A DNA stretch of 22,870 bases from Pseudomonadota bacterium (GTDB lineage: Bacteria > Pseudomonadota > Gammaproteobacteria > Burkholderiales > Burkholderiaceae_D): the NCBI GenBank assembly GCA_023416415.1, contig JAEZHR010000056.1, positions 1 to 22,870 of the forward strand, in the 5' to 3' direction. Within the stretch, counting starts at the first letter, position 1. Each line of letters begins with the position of its first letter. This document shows, piece after piece, positions 8,118-15,355 of the stretch. The translations under genes were made by a program, and so were the position numbers. The notes under the pieces were generated by a model, which saw only the letters and a program-made list of their open reading frames with translations, ran no database searches and was not told the origin of the DNA.

Positions 8118-9125
8118 TCAATTGGCGACAGTGGCGCCGGGGACCCTGGGCACGGCGTTGAAACGCACTTCGCTGAATGCAGGCTTGCCTGCCGCGAGCA
8201 CCACCGTGTGTCCGTACCCGGCCTGAGGAAGCCGCTGGGCCGTCTGGTTGGCGAGATAGTCGCGCAGGCGCGCGTTGCGCAACACGCGCCCAAGCAGCCT
8301 GCCGCCCAGACTGCGATCAACCAGTGCATGCCGGGCGAAACCGCGCTGGACGAAGTAATGGCGCGCCAGGGTGTCACTGTGCCATTGCTGGTGATAGTCG
8401 GCCACCGGCTCGTGCCAGAGGTCGATGACGTGGAGACCTTCACGAAAGGCCAGGTTCAGCAACGCGCGATCGGTCCAGCGCAGCACATGATGCGGCGGCA
8501 TGTTGAGATGGGCATCGGCCGCGATGCCGAGGAAGCTGTCCTCGGCCGGAACGGCGATGATCAGCTTGCCGCCCGGCTTGAGTGCCTGTACGCAAGCCTG
8601 AATGAAGCCGCGCGGCTCGGGGACGTGCTCCAGGACCTGGAAGCTGCATACGACATCGTAGCTGCCTGGCGCCGAGGCGGCATGCTCCTCGACCGACTGG
8701 CGCATGACATTCAATCCTGCCTGCGTGGCCTTGCGCACGGCCTCGCCATTGAATTCCAGCCCCGTGTATTGCACCGAGGACGCAAGCCAGGAACGAAACG
8801 CACCCTTGCCGCAGCCAACCTCCAGCACCGCGTCGCTTTCACCCACGAGCTTGCGGCAGTACGCATACTCGGGCTTGTCGTCCTGGTAGTACCAATCGAA
8901 CTTCTGCAACTGCTCGTAGAAAACGTCGTCGCCGGCACAGTGCGGCGCAAAGAACACGAGGTCGCAGATGAGACAGCGATTCATGCGGATCTCGCCGACA
9001 CCCCGAAAGTAAACCGCGACCTCCACACCGGCACGGCGGTACAAGCGTTCGAGATCGGCGGTGGCCACGCGGCTTACGACTCTGGACTGCCCTGTCTGAC
9101 AGGCAGGGCATGTGTCGTTTTGCAT
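8118..9125 (-). CDS. Class I SAM-dependent methyltransferase with N-terminal zinc ribbon
   Basis: A 335-residue protein. Four cysteines form a likely zinc ribbon at the N-terminus (C6-PA-C9 and C51-LI-C54), followed by a Rossmann methyltransferase domain with motif I VLEVGCGKG (100-108), an acidic strand-2 residue in YTGLEFN, and FQVLEHVPEP plus LKPGGKLIIAVP in the Methyltransf_11/23 pattern. Zinc-ribbon methyltransferases of this layout often act on sugars of surface polysaccharides or on small metabolites, but no sugar gene is nearby and I will not assign a substrate. The start is ATG 9125, with a good AGGGAGA SD 5 nt upstream; the frame is open 20 codons further. The 292 nt between its stop and speD-speE hold no gene I can support. 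Confidence 0.87.
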   Translation of the reverse strand: MQNDTCPACQTGQSRVVSRVATADLERLYRRAGVEVAVYFRGVGEIRMNRCLICDLVFFAPHCAGDDVFYEQLQKFDWYYQDDKPEYAYCRKLVGESDAVLEVGCGKGAFRSWLASSVQYTGLEFNGEAVRKATQAGLNVMRQSVEEHAASAPGSYDVVCSFQVLEHVPEPRGFIQACVQALKPGGKLIIAVPAEDSFLGIAADAHLNMPPHHVLRWTDRALLNLAFREGLHVIDLWHEPVADYHQQWHSDTLARHYFVQRGFARHALVDRSLGGRLLGRVLRNARLRDYLANQTAQRLPQAGYGHTVVLAAGKPAFSEVRFNAVPRVPGATVAN

Positions 9126-9266
9126 TCTTGTCTCCCTTTTCGACGAAGAAACGAGTTCGTTGGCACGACAAATGTTTTGTGACAACGATTCTGCATCTCT
9201 TGTCGAAAGGGCAATTGACTTGCATCACCGCACGGCGATCAATCCATGCGCTCAGCCTCTATTGCT

Positions 9267-9422
9267 TCACGGTTTCGGCTGCGCTGGCGCAGCACCCGCT
9301 TTGGCTTCCTTGGCTTCCTTCTCCGCACGCACCTTGCCCGGTGCGACACGCTTGGTGTTCTTGAACTCGCTGTACTTGGTGCCGCTCTTGTCCGCCGGAT
9401 ACTTGTTCTTCACTGTGGCCAT
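9267..9422 (-). CDS. Small basic protein of unknown function (51 residues)
   Basis: An intact short reading frame, ATG 9422 to TGA 9267, encoding 51 residues that begin MATVKNKYPADKSGTKYSEF. It is strongly charged, with about a dozen lysines. It contains the segment FKNTKRVAPGKVRAEKEAKEA and ends in an Ala/Pro/Lys tail (AGAAPAQPKP). A near-perfect SD (AAAGGAG, 6 nt before the ATG) is the best evidence that it is translated. No membrane segment or signal peptide and no cysteine. I do not recognise a named family; small Lys/Ala-rich proteins can be nucleic-acid binding, but that is only a guess. It lies between btuD and the methyltransferase gene on the same strand, 122 nt after btuD. Confidence 0.7.
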   Translation of the reverse strand: MATVKNKYPADKSGTKYSEFKNTKRVAPGKVRAEKEAKEAKAGAAPAQPKP

Positions 9423-9544
9423 CTGCGCTCCTTTGTCGGCATGTCAAAACCTCATTAGTCAGCGCCGGCCAGCCGAAGTTTTCATGCTGTTCGCGCTTGC
9501 GCGCCGTGGCGGAGATGTCACTGCGGAAAATGCGGTACGCCCCT

Positions 9545-10315
9545 TCATTGGGGCATAAAGAAGGCTCCGCGTGCAGTTTCGACAACATCGAATTCGCAAC
9601 CGAAGGCCTGCTGCAGGATTGCCGGCGTCAGCACCTCGCGTACCGGTCCGAGCCAATGCCTGCCGTCGGCCATGACGAGCACATGCGATGCGTAACGCGC
9701 AACAAGATTGATGTCGTGACATGCCGCAATGGCGGCCCGGCCGCCGCCGGAAACAACGGCTTCCTGCACCAGGCGCATGACCGCCAGTTGCGAGGAAGCA
9801 TCCTGATGCGCGGTCGGCTCGTCGAGCAGCAGCAATGCCGGGTCCTGCGCCAGAAGCGTGGCCAGTGCCACGCGCTGACGCTCTCCACCGGACAGGTGCA
9901 TGACATCCTTGCCGGCGGCCCAGTCCATTTCCGTTGCACGCAGCGCGGCGCGCGCGGCGCAATAGTCGTCCTCGCCTTCCCAGCCCATGCCGCTCTGGTA
10001 GGGGTGACGCCCGGCAAGCACGGCGTCGAGCACCGTGCTGGAAAAGGCATCGATCTGCTGCTGTGCCAGCAACCCGCGCTTGCGGGCGAGTTGCCCGATG
10101 CCCAGCTCAGGCAGTGCGACGCCCTCGTACAACACGAGACCGGCGTGAGGTTCGTGCAGGCCCGCCAGCGTATGCAGCAGCGTGCTCTTGCCCGCGCCGT
10201 TCCTGCCGATCACGCACCAGAACTCGCCGGTCCGCACTTCCAGATCGAGATCCGCGCACAGCAGTTTCGTGCCTGCCTCGATGCGCAGCGACTTCGTTTG
10301 CAGCAGCACGCTCAT
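9545..10315 (-). CDS. btuD: Vitamin B12 ABC transporter ATP-binding protein
   Basis: Cytoplasmic ATPase of a FecCD/BtuC-type importer, 256 residues. Motifs in order: Walker A GRNGAGKS (37-44), Q-loop region LLAQQQ (82-87), signature LSGGERQ (141-147), Walker B LLLLDEP (161-167) and the switch His200 in ACHDIN. The ATG at 10315 overlaps the permease stop as ATGA, so translation is probably coupled. The partner permease and the upstream cobalamin riboswitch argue for B12 rather than iron-siderophore transport. No BtuF gene adjoins it. The frame is open far upstream but that part is a shadow of the permease. Confidence 0.93.
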   Translation of the reverse strand: MSVLLQTKSLRIEAGTKLLCADLDLEVRTGEFWCVIGRNGAGKSTLLHTLAGLHEPHAGLVLYEGVALPELGIGQLARKRGLLAQQQIDAFSSTVLDAVLAGRHPYQSGMGWEGEDDYCAARAALRATEMDWAAGKDVMHLSGGERQRVALATLLAQDPALLLLDEPTAHQDASSQLAVMRLVQEAVVSGGGRAAIAACHDINLVARYASHVLVMADGRHWLGPVREVLTPAILQQAFGCEFDVVETARGAFFMPQ

Positions 10316-11283
10316 GTGCGACTCCTTGCCAGCAGCCACAGGAACATCGGCACGCCGACCAGCGCCGTAATCACGCCGACCGGCAACTGAGTCGGAGCAA
10401 CCACCGTGCGCGCAGCAAGATCGGCCAACGCGAGTCCGCCGCCGCCCGCCAGCGCCGATGCCGGCAGCAGCAGGCGCTGATCGTTGCCGAACAGCAGGCG
10501 CACCGCATGCGGCACAACGAGACCGACAAAGCCGATGGTGCCGGCCACCGTGACGGCAGTGGCCGTGGCAATGCCGGCGACGCACAACGTGGCGATGCGC
10601 AGACGCACGACAGGAACCCCGAGAAGCTGCGCGAAGCTTTCGCCGCGCGCAAGCAGGTTCAGCCTTCGCGAATTCGGCACGGCCCAGGCCAGGGTCAGCG
10701 CCAGCACAATCCAGGCCGGCACCACGGCACTTTCGCCGCTTAGGTCGCCGAGCAACCAAAAGATCATGCCGCGCAACTCGGTATCCGGCGCAATCGACAG
10801 CACCAGCGTGATGACGGCACCGAACCCGGACGCCAGCATCACGCCGGTAAGGATCAGGCGATGGCCGGCGGCAAGCGCCGTGGAAGGAAGACGGCGCAGC
10901 GGCTGGCGCACCAGCACGAACAGCAGACCCAGCGCGAGAGCGGCACCCGCTCCCGCACCGATGCCCGCTGCCGCATCGGCCGCGATGCCCAGCACGCCGC
11001 CCGCCATCATGACGAGCAATGCGCCGGCCGCCGCGCCGCCGGACAGGCCGAGCACGTAGGGATCGGCCAGCGGATTGCGCAACAGAACCTGCATCAGCGC
11101 GCCCGACACCGACAGCAACGCGCCAACCACGAAGGCGGCGGCAACGCGCGGCAGGCGCAGCTTGCGAACGAGCTCGGGGTCGGCGGCGCAGCCGGTGCTG
11201 CCACACAGCACGGAGACGCCGGCCGCAAGTGCAGCCAGCAAGCCGAGCAAGGCGAGAATCAGGAGCGCGCGTCGCAGGTTCAA
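10312..11283 (-). CDS. btuC: Vitamin B12 ABC transporter permease, FecCD family
   Basis: Inner-membrane permease of 323 residues with about 9-10 hydrophobic helices. Diagnostic blocks are RLPRVAAAFVVGALLSVSGA (about 44-63), LLRNPLADPYVLGLSGGAA, and near the C-terminus GTIGFVGLVVPHAVRLLFG, the FecCD coupling-helix region, then QLPVGVITALVGVPMFLWLL. I chose TTG 11283 because a GGGAG SD stands 8 nt upstream and it begins one base after the btuB stop; the frame could also start at TTG 11307, which lacks an SD and would overlap btuB. It pairs with the ATPase gene that overlaps its stop. Substrate assigned from the operon's riboswitch. Confidence 0.92.
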   Translation of the reverse strand: MNLRRALLILALLGLLAALAAGVSVLCGSTGCAADPELVRKLRLPRVAAAFVVGALLSVSGALMQVLLRNPLADPYVLGLSGGAAAGALLVMMAGGVLGIAADAAAGIGAGAGAALALGLLFVLVRQPLRRLPSTALAAGHRLILTGVMLASGFGAVITLVLSIAPDTELRGMIFWLLGDLSGESAVVPAWIVLALTLAWAVPNSRRLNLLARGESFAQLLGVPVVRLRIATLCVAGIATATAVTVAGTIGFVGLVVPHAVRLLFGNDQRLLLPASALAGGGGLALADLAARTVVAPTQLPVGVITALVGVPMFLWLLARSRT

Positions 11284-11284
11284 G

Positions 11285-13249
11285 TCAGAACTCCCGACGC
11301 AGGGCAACCCGGATCTGCCGGCCCGCTTCCGGATAGATGCTTCCCTGGCAGGCGAACGCCTGCGTGTAGTAGGACCTGTCGGTCAGGTTCGATCCCGCCA
11401 CCGACAGCTCCCATGGCCCGATCTGCCGGGCATAGCGCGCATCCAGCGTGACGAACGACGGAATGCGGGCGCTGCAGGCATTGGTAAAGTCATCGCCATA
11501 ACGCTGCGACGACGCCCAGCGCAATCCGACGTCCGCACTGCGTCCGCTGCCCGGCTGCCAGCCCAGGCGCAGGGTTGCCGTGTTCTCGGGCACCAGCACC
11601 ATCTCCCTGCCGGCGTTCGGACCTTCGGTGAACTTCGCCTTGACGTGTTGCCAGCTGCCGGACAACACGAAGGTCGACGCCAGCACGGTGCTGCCTTCCA
11701 GCTCGAAGCCTTCGCGGCGGGTCGGATCGAGATTCACGTTCGCCCCGAAGAAGAAAGGCGCGGGCGAGGTCGGATCGAAGAAGATCTCGTTGCGCAGACG
11801 ATGCTGGAACAGGCGCGCGGTGAGTTCACGCGCAGGCCCGCCGAATGTCAGTCCGATTTCATGGTCGCGCGATGTCTGCGGCCGCAGGGGCTGATTGAGC
11901 ACCGGCGTCGAATTGTTGTCGTCCACGTTCGCCACCCGATAGCTTGTTCCGGTCTTCGCGAACACCTTCACAAGCGGCGTCAAGCGATAGTCGCCTTGCA
12001 GCTCCCAGGCGGTCAGGGCGTGCGAGATGCGATACAGCTCGGTCGCGCCCTGATCCGCATCCTTGTCGAAGAACTCGCGCCGCACGCCCGCCACCACGCG
12101 CGCGTCGTCCAGAGTCACCTGGTTGCGCATATAGACCCCCTGCGACTGCTGGGTGGATTTCGATGGCAGGTAGGCGCTGTCGCTGCGACGCTCCCAGTCA
12201 AGAACATCGAATCCCACGACCAGCTCGTTCTTCCAGCCGTCAGCTTGCATCGCATGCCGCAGGCGCGGAGAAAACTGCGTGACCCGGCTGCGGCTTTCGG
12301 ATCGGGTACCACCATAGGCACTGAAGAACGAACCGACCTTGCTTTCCCGGTGAGACAGTTCGGTGGCCAGCTCGAAAGCGCCCAGCCCGCGCTCCAGGAA
12401 GGCCATGTAACGCTCGCTTTCCACGTTGCCGTAATCATCGGGCGTACTTGCCTGACGCGGATTGGCGCGAAACTGTGCCGCGCTCAAGGAACCGGCGAAA
12501 CCGGAAGCCTGGCGCGCGACGTCGACCCGCAATCCCGCACGCCCTTGCTCCAGCGCCCACTGCAATCCGCCGCTGAAGTTGTTCTGCCGGGTTTCGTTGT
12601 TGTCCCGATAGTTGTCGGCCCGCTGGGTGCTGACATTCGCATCGAGGGAGAGATTTCCCCAGCTGCGCGCAATGCTGCCCCGCAGGTCGCGATGATTGAA
12701 GGAGCCCAGTTCCGCCACCGCCGACGCACTTGCAGCATTGCGATCGGCACGCTTGGTAATGATCTGAATCGTGCCGCTGGTTGCGCCCTCACCATACAGC
12801 ACGCTGCTGCCGCCGCGCACGATTTCGATGCGTTCGACCGTCTCGATCGGGATCGACGACAGGAGCGCGGAAGTCTGCTCGCTTTCCGACAAGCGGATGC
12901 CGTCGACCAGCACGACCAGATTCTGGTCGCTGTTTGTACCGAAGCCGCGCAGGTCAAGCGAGTAGTCGGAAGTGCCCCGCGTGTTGTAACGGCCGTAGAC
13001 GCCGCCGATCATGCGGATGGCCTGGTTGACGTTGCCGATACCGGCTTCGCGGATCTGCCCGGCGGTGATGATCGAGGCGCCGATCGGCACGGCATCGGCC
13101 TGATCGGCGAAACGCGAGGCCGACACCACCACCGGGGATAGTTCTTGCGCGGACGCCTGGGCCAGCACCGGGGCCGCGACGGATAGAGAGAAGACGAACG
13201 CGAGCGACGCCGTGGTCGCGGCGGCTTGACGTGAAACGGGAAAATTCAT
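11285..13249 (-). CDS. btuB: TonB-dependent cobalamin receptor BtuB
   Basis: Outer-membrane receptor of 654 residues that takes up cobalamin with energy from TonB-ExbBD. A signal peptide (about 1-35, SLAFVFSLSVAAPVLAQA) is followed by a TonB box SPVVVSASRF (38-47), close to the BtuB pattern. Then comes a plug domain with LDLRGFGTNSDQNLVVLVDG and RIEIVRGGSSVLYGEGATSG, and a 22-strand-type barrel ending IRVALRREF with the terminal Phe needed for insertion. E. coli BtuB is 614 residues, so the length fits. ATG 13249 is chosen because it opens the signal peptide; it has no clear SD. The gene sits directly downstream of a cobalamin riboswitch and starts the btuBCD operon. Confidence 0.95.
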   Translation of the reverse strand: MNFPVSRQAAATTASLAFVFSLSVAAPVLAQASAQELSPVVVSASRFADQADAVPIGASIITAGQIREAGIGNVNQAIRMIGGVYGRYNTRGTSDYSLDLRGFGTNSDQNLVVLVDGIRLSESEQTSALLSSIPIETVERIEIVRGGSSVLYGEGATSGTIQIITKRADRNAASASAVAELGSFNHRDLRGSIARSWGNLSLDANVSTQRADNYRDNNETRQNNFSGGLQWALEQGRAGLRVDVARQASGFAGSLSAAQFRANPRQASTPDDYGNVESERYMAFLERGLGAFELATELSHRESKVGSFFSAYGGTRSESRSRVTQFSPRLRHAMQADGWKNELVVGFDVLDWERRSDSAYLPSKSTQQSQGVYMRNQVTLDDARVVAGVRREFFDKDADQGATELYRISHALTAWELQGDYRLTPLVKVFAKTGTSYRVANVDDNNSTPVLNQPLRPQTSRDHEIGLTFGGPARELTARLFQHRLRNEIFFDPTSPAPFFFGANVNLDPTRREGFELEGSTVLASTFVLSGSWQHVKAKFTEGPNAGREMVLVPENTATLRLGWQPGSGRSADVGLRWASSQRYGDDFTNACSARIPSFVTLDARYARQIGPWELSVAGSNLTDRSYYTQAFACQGSIYPEAGRQIRVALRREF

Positions 13250-13268
13250 GATGTTTTCGATTGAAGCC

Positions 13269-13292
13269 CCGGCATGCCTCCCCGCACGCCGG
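13269..13292 (-). promoter_or_regulatory. Hairpin in the btuB leader, possible expression platform
   Basis: The minus-strand RNA can pair CCGGCGUGC with GCAUGCCGG (9 bp, one G-U) around the loop GGGGAG. It ends 20 nt before the btuB ATG and holds the only purine-rich SD-like sequence nearby. There is no U-run, so control of translation is likelier than termination. Pairing with the riboswitch is inferred, not shown. Confidence 0.4.
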
Positions 13293-13407
13293 CTCAACAA
13301 AGTGCCGCGCGGATGGCTCGAAAACGCATGAACGGATTGCCGCAATCGAAACGATGGGCAGGACCGGCCGTGTTCGCGAAACTCCCCGTCGCCGCACTTC
13401 CCCTGTT

Positions 13408-13600
13408 CTGGCCGGTATCCGGGCTGGCAAGTCGCGGCGTCCGACCTTCCCATGCCGTCAGGCACAGTGGTGTACGAAGAACGCCTGCCATCGTCGCCGA
13501 TGGCGCTTGCTTACCGTTGCGGGGGCAGCACACGTTGGCTCGGTGTCGAGCGCCGTGTTTCCCGTTTAACCGCCCGCATGAACACGCGGGCGAGCACCAA
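13408..13600 (-). promoter_or_regulatory. Cobalamin (adenosylcobalamin) riboswitch upstream of btuB
   Basis: Reading the minus strand, the conserved blocks appear in the correct order: GGTGCTCGCCCGCG with its matching GCGGGCGG arm, AAACGGGAAACACGG, GTGCTGCCCCCGCAACGGTA (the hallmark core), CCACTGTGCC, CATGGGAAGGTCGG and GACTTGCCAGCCCGGATACC. These are the junction and B12-box signatures of the class I cobalamin riboswitch. When B12 is plentiful it should shut off the btuB operon. Limits are approximate by about 10 nt. The core has no missing block. Confidence 0.95.
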
Positions 13601-13609
13601 AACGGGGCC

Positions 13610-13638
13610 ATTGTAAGACCTGGTATATGTTCCGGCAA
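13610..13638 (-). promoter_or_regulatory. Sigma70 promoter of the btuB riboswitch transcript
   Basis: On the minus strand TTGCCG (-35, 13633-13638), a 17-bp spacer and TACAAT (-10, 13610-13615). The predicted start near 13602 coincides with the first base of the riboswitch, which supports both calls. Confidence 0.75.
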
Positions 13639-13667
13639 CCTTGAAGCACAGGTCTTCGTGTTGCACG

Positions 13668-13687
13668 CACGGCAGCGCGCCGCCGTG
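13668..13687 (-). terminator. Weak hairpin after the metal-ABC permease gene
   Basis: CACGGC and GCCGTG (6 bp) flank an 8-nt GC-rich loop, starting 7 nt past the permease stop. No T-run follows, so read-through into the btuB leader is possible. Confidence 0.35.
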
Positions 13688-13694
13688 GCTCTGC

Positions 13695-14441
13695 CTATCC
13701 GGCGACCGGCTTATTACGGGCGGCCCGCATGGCGCTGGCTGCTCCCCAGAAGGACAATGCAAGCGCAACGCAGACGCCGCTGGGGGCATCGAAATACCAG
13801 GACGCCGACAAGCCCAGACCGGCAGCCGCCGAGCCGGCTGCGATGGCCATCGGCAAGCGCGAACCTGCCCTGATCCACAGGCCCGGCCCGATCAGGCAGG
13901 CAAATACCAGCAGCAGGCCGAGGACCGGCACCGCCAGGCTGGCGACGAGCGCAAAGCAGGGAAAGAACACCATGTCCTTGCTCAGCAACGCGGGAAACCG
14001 CACTTGCAGAATCAGAACCACGGCGGCGCATGCGGCCAGAATCGCAGCCTGGGGCCAGCCTGCCCACAGGATGTCCGCCGCCAGAAGCTCGGCCAGATGC
14101 TCGCGGCCATGCGGGTCGCTGCGGGCGGCGAGCATGGCAAGGCAGGCTCCGGCCACGTAGACCAGGCCGATCAGGGCTTCTCGCTGCAGTGGCCAGCGGC
14201 GCGCCAATGCCGCGACCAGAGCGGCGCAAGCCAGCGCACCGAGAACTGCGCTTGCCTGCACCGTGAGGAAATCGGGGTGACCAAGCACGGCGGTCGCGCC
14301 CAATGCGGCGGCCGCCGCAGCCTGTGCGACGGCCAGATCGATGAACACGACACCCCGGCCAAGCACCTGGGAACCCAGCGGCGCAAGTGCGAGCAGGCCG
14401 AACAGCAATGCGGCGGCTGGCGCCAGAAACCAGTAATCCAT
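13695..14441 (-). CDS. Metal (zinc/manganese) ABC transporter permease, ZnuB-like
   Basis: Inner-membrane permease of the ABC-3 family, 248 residues with about 7-8 hydrophobic helices. Family-like features include GRGVVFIDLAVAQAAAAAALGA (about 28-49), the position where ABC-3 permeases carry their conserved 'D-hA' motif, the segment LAADILWAGW, and DMVFFPCFALVASLAVPVLG. The ATG at 14441 overlaps the stop of the binding-protein gene as TGATG, so the two are translationally coupled. An ATPase gene usually lies next to this pair (znuC); here there is none. The metal is inferred as zinc from the operon's histidine-rich proteins and operator; manganese or iron remain possible. Confidence 0.85.
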   Translation of the reverse strand: MDYWFLAPAAALLFGLLALAPLGSQVLGRGVVFIDLAVAQAAAAAALGATAVLGHPDFLTVQASAVLGALACAALVAALARRWPLQREALIGLVYVAGACLAMLAARSDPHGREHLAELLAADILWAGWPQAAILAACAAVVLILQVRFPALLSKDMVFFPCFALVASLAVPVLGLLLVFACLIGPGLWIRAGSRLPMAIAAGSAAAGLGLSASWYFDAPSGVCVALALSFWGAASAMRAARNKPVAG

Positions 14442-15355
14442 CAGCGCACCTTCGCTTGCGTCAATGCATCGAGAAGCTGGTCAAACCACTTGCCCAGCGC
14501 ATCCGGCGCACGGTCATCCTCGACCGTCGCAGGCAAGCTCAGCAGCGGGACCGCATTTCCCATCTGGGCGACCAGCCAGCGCGCGGAACGCGGATTCTGG
14601 TAGCCGGATACGACAACCGCAAACGGAGGCTGCGACGTGAAGGTTTCCAGAAGGCGCTGCAGGTGTCCCGGCGTGGGCGCCATCCCCGGCTTGGGTTCCA
14701 GATCGGCGACCTGGCGAATGCCCAGCCACCGCCACAGGTAACCGAATGCCGTGTGCTGCGCGGCCACCCCCTGCCCGCGCAAGACTGCGGCACGTTGTTC
14801 CCATTCCGCGATACGCTGCCGCCATTGCGCTTCGAAGCTTGCATGACGCTGCCGGATCTGCGCGGCGTCTGCGGGAGCGAGTTCCTGCATCCGCTCCGAA
14901 AGCGCGGCAGCGATCTTCACGAGATTGTGCGGATCGGCGTGGACATGCGGATTGCCTTCAGCGTGCACATCGCCTGCAAACGGATTGCCGCCCGCGCCGG
15001 GCTGCGGGTTGATCAGCTCCACCTGGGATGCGGCGAAGAACATGCCGCGCGCTCCGTTCTGCACCCTGGCGTTGCCGGCGCGTTCCTGCAGCGCCGGCAG
15101 CCAGCCCGCTTCGAGCGACGCGCCGGTACACACGGCAAGGTCGGCCGAGCGCAGCTGGGCGATCAGGGCCGGCCGGGCTTCGATGTGGTGCGGGTCCTGC
15201 CGCGAATGGGTCGCGACATGAACCCTCGCCTCGGGCATCAGTACGCGGACAAGCGCTGACCATTCAGGTTCGCAGGCGAATACGGTCAATGCACTGGCCG
15301 GCGCGCACACCGCGCACGCGAGCAGGAAGATGCCCTTAGAAAGTATGCGCACCAT
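14441..15355 (-). CDS. Periplasmic metal-binding protein of ABC transporter, ZnuA-like
   Basis: Solute-binding protein of the TroA/ZnuA family, 304 residues with a signal peptide (about 1-22, GIFLLACAVCAPASA). Likely metal-site histidines are visible: H56-H57 in RQDPHHIEARP, the cluster H137/H139/H143 in GNPHVHADPHN, and H201 in AQHTAFGYLW, matching the usual first three ligand positions. A fourth, acidic ligand may be D281 in VEDDRAP. The long histidine/acid-rich loop of classical ZnuA is short here. ATG 15355 lies inside the end of the upstream barrel gene (20-nt overlap), with GGAG only 3 nt before it; GTG 15352 could be used instead. Expected to hand metal to the downstream permease. Confidence 0.88.
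   Translation of the reverse strand: MVRILSKGIFLLACAVCAPASALTVFACEPEWSALVRVLMPEARVHVATHSRQDPHHIEARPALIAQLRSADLAVCTGASLEAGWLPALQERAGNARVQNGARGMFFAASQVELINPQPGAGGNPFAGDVHAEGNPHVHADPHNLVKIAAALSERMQELAPADAAQIRQRHASFEAQWRQRIAEWEQRAAVLRGQGVAAQHTAFGYLWRWLGIRQVADLEPKPGMAPTPGHLQRLLETFTSQPPFAVVVSGYQNPRSARWLVAQMGNAVPLLSLPATVEDDRAPDALGKWFDQLLDALTQAKVR

Noticed and set aside
8046..9182. Plus-strand open frame opposite the methyltransferase gene
   Set aside because: Shadow; no SD and no recognisable domain.
9126..9266. ACAAA-TGT-TTTGT small palindrome upstream of the methyltransferase gene
   Set aside because: Short AT-rich self-complementarity, no promoter at fitting distance and no second copy.
11075..13141. 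Very long plus-strand open frame opposite btuB
   Set aside because: It is the mirror of a clear TonB receptor in GC-rich DNA; it has no family resemblance and crosses into btuC.
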